The translations under genes were made by a program, and so were the position numbers. Below, one piece after another: positions 5,159 through 5,897 of a stretch of 5,897 nucleotides of DNA. This DNA comes from Candidatus Sumerlaeota bacterium (GTDB taxonomy: Bacteria; Sumerlaeota; Sumerlaeia; JADFCT01), in assembly GCA_026398575.1 (NCBI GenBank), contig JAPLSP010000292.1, positions 1-5,897 of the forward strand, in the 5' to 3' direction. Below the pieces are notes generated by a model. It had not been told where the DNA came from. It did no database searches and was given only the letters and a program-made list of their open reading frames with translations. Each line of letters begins with the position of its first letter. Within the stretch, counting starts at the first letter, position 1.

Positions 5159-5897
5159 GCCAGAAAACGCCCGCCGCGCGGCGCTTGTTTGCCTATATCG
5201 CGCTCATCGTTCTTGGGACGATTTTCTCGCTGCCGTTTTTCTGGCTGCTGACGACCTCCTTTAAGACCGACGCCAACATCAGCAAATGGCCGCCACAAAT
5301 CATCCCCAACCCCGTGACACTCGAGCACTACGAACAGGGAATGAAGACGATTCCTTTTGGCTTATATGTGCTCAACACGGTCGTGGTCTGCGTGGGGTGC
5401 GTCTTCGGGACGTTGCTGTCGTGCTCGCTGACCGCTTACGGCCTTGCAAAAATCCGATGGCGCGGGCGCACGATGGTGTTCTGGGTTATCCTCTCGACGA
5501 TGATGCTGCCGTATCACGTCGTCATGGTGCCACTGTTCGCGCTGTTCACGAAACTCGGCTGGGTGGATACCTATCTGCCGCTTGTCGTTCCGGCGTTTTT
5601 CGGCAACGCGTTTTATATCTTCCTGTTGCGGCAGTTCTTCATGACGATTCCCGACGCGCTGATCGAGGCGGCAAAAATTGACGGGTGCAGCGAGTTGCAG
5701 ATTTATTGGCGAATCGTCCTGCCGCTGGCCCGCCCCGCGCTGGCCACGGTGGGATTGTTCACGTTCATGGCGACGTGGAATGAATTCCTAATGCCGCTGA
5801 TTTATCTCTTCGACGAGCAGCGTTACACCTTGTCGCTGGGCGTGCAGATGTTCCTCGGCCAATACGGCAACTACTTCGGCCGCCTCATGGCCATCTC
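5155..5897 (+). CDS. ABC transporter permease, MalG/UgpE-like (carbohydrate-type), 3' end outside window
   Basis: The frame runs from ATG 5155 to the right edge (247 complete codons) without a stop. MalG-type permeases are usually 270-290 residues, so only the last membrane segment and tail are missing. Five membrane segments are visible near 11-33, 70-96, 107-132, 140-160 and 195-217. The ATPase-docking EAA loop is well kept at 171-190 (EAAKIDGCSE...IVLP), with glycine at 177. FFWLLTTSFKTDANI (28-42), LPYHVVMVPLFALFTKLGW (118-136) and TWNEFLMPLIYL (207-218) are characteristic of this family. It pairs with the upstream MalF-like permease to form the pore. It is separated from that gene by 40 nt, filled by the putative mini-ORF. 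No ATPase gene follows within the window; many CUT1 importers use one encoded elsewhere. Confidence 0.95.
   Translation, partial: MSQKTPAARRLFAYIALIVLGTIFSLPFFWLLTTSFKTDANISKWPPQIIPNPVTLEHYEQGMKTIPFGLYVLNTVVVCVGCVFGTLLSCSLTAYGLAKIRWRGRTMVFWVILSTMMLPYHVVMVPLFALFTKLGWVDTYLPLVVPAFFGNAFYIFLLRQFFMTIPDALIEAAKIDGCSELQIYWRIVLPLARPALATVGLFTFMATWNEFLMPLIYLFDEQRYTLSLGVQMFLGQYGNYFGRLMAI

Overview
The window looks like bacterial chromosome of moderately high GC (roughly 50-62% in the stretches I counted by hand). It holds two divergent transcription units separated by a 646-bp gene-free spacer. The taxon cannot be fixed from this sequence. The substrate-binding protein has an N-terminal hydrophobic segment but no lipobox cysteine, which fits a diderm better than a monoderm. 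Neither the genes nor the repeats point to a phylum I can name with confidence.

Left part (1-2192, minus strand): one long open frame that leaves the window at the left edge without a stop. It encodes a Type I-like restriction-modification protein in which the N6-adenine methyltransferase subunit (HsdM, motifs DPACGTGGF and NPPF) is fused to a specificity subunit (HsdS). The first target-recognition domain (TRD) and the central conserved helix are complete. The second TRD is cut by the window edge. The TRD-coding stretches are clearly AT-richer than the methylase and the central helix. A good sigma70-type promoter with a dyad between its -35 and -10 boxes lies upstream. No restriction subunit is visible; it would have to lie beyond the left edge or be absent.

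Middle part (2193-2838): a structured non-coding spacer. Six copies of a hairpin element with an invariant 8-nt loop form a head-to-head array: two in minus orientation, then four in plus orientation at an exact 69-bp period. The array is bracketed by a 20-bp inverted repeat matching at 18 of 20 positions. One copy has a compensatory double change in its stem. This is the most unusual part of the window and resembles a REP/BIME-like or MITE-like non-autonomous element. No transposase or RAYT gene is present here.

Right part (2839-5897, plus strand): the start of a carbohydrate-type ABC importer operon (CUT1/MalEFG-like). It comprises a solute-binding protein, a MalF/UgpA-like permease overlapping it by ATGA, and a MalG/UgpE-like permease cut by the right edge. 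The two permease genes are bridged by a possible 15-codon mini-ORF that overlaps each neighbour by ATGA. No ATPase gene is visible. The importer would bind its ligand outside the inner membrane and pass it through the permease heterodimer using an ATPase encoded elsewhere. Nothing ties the importer functionally to the restriction-modification gene.
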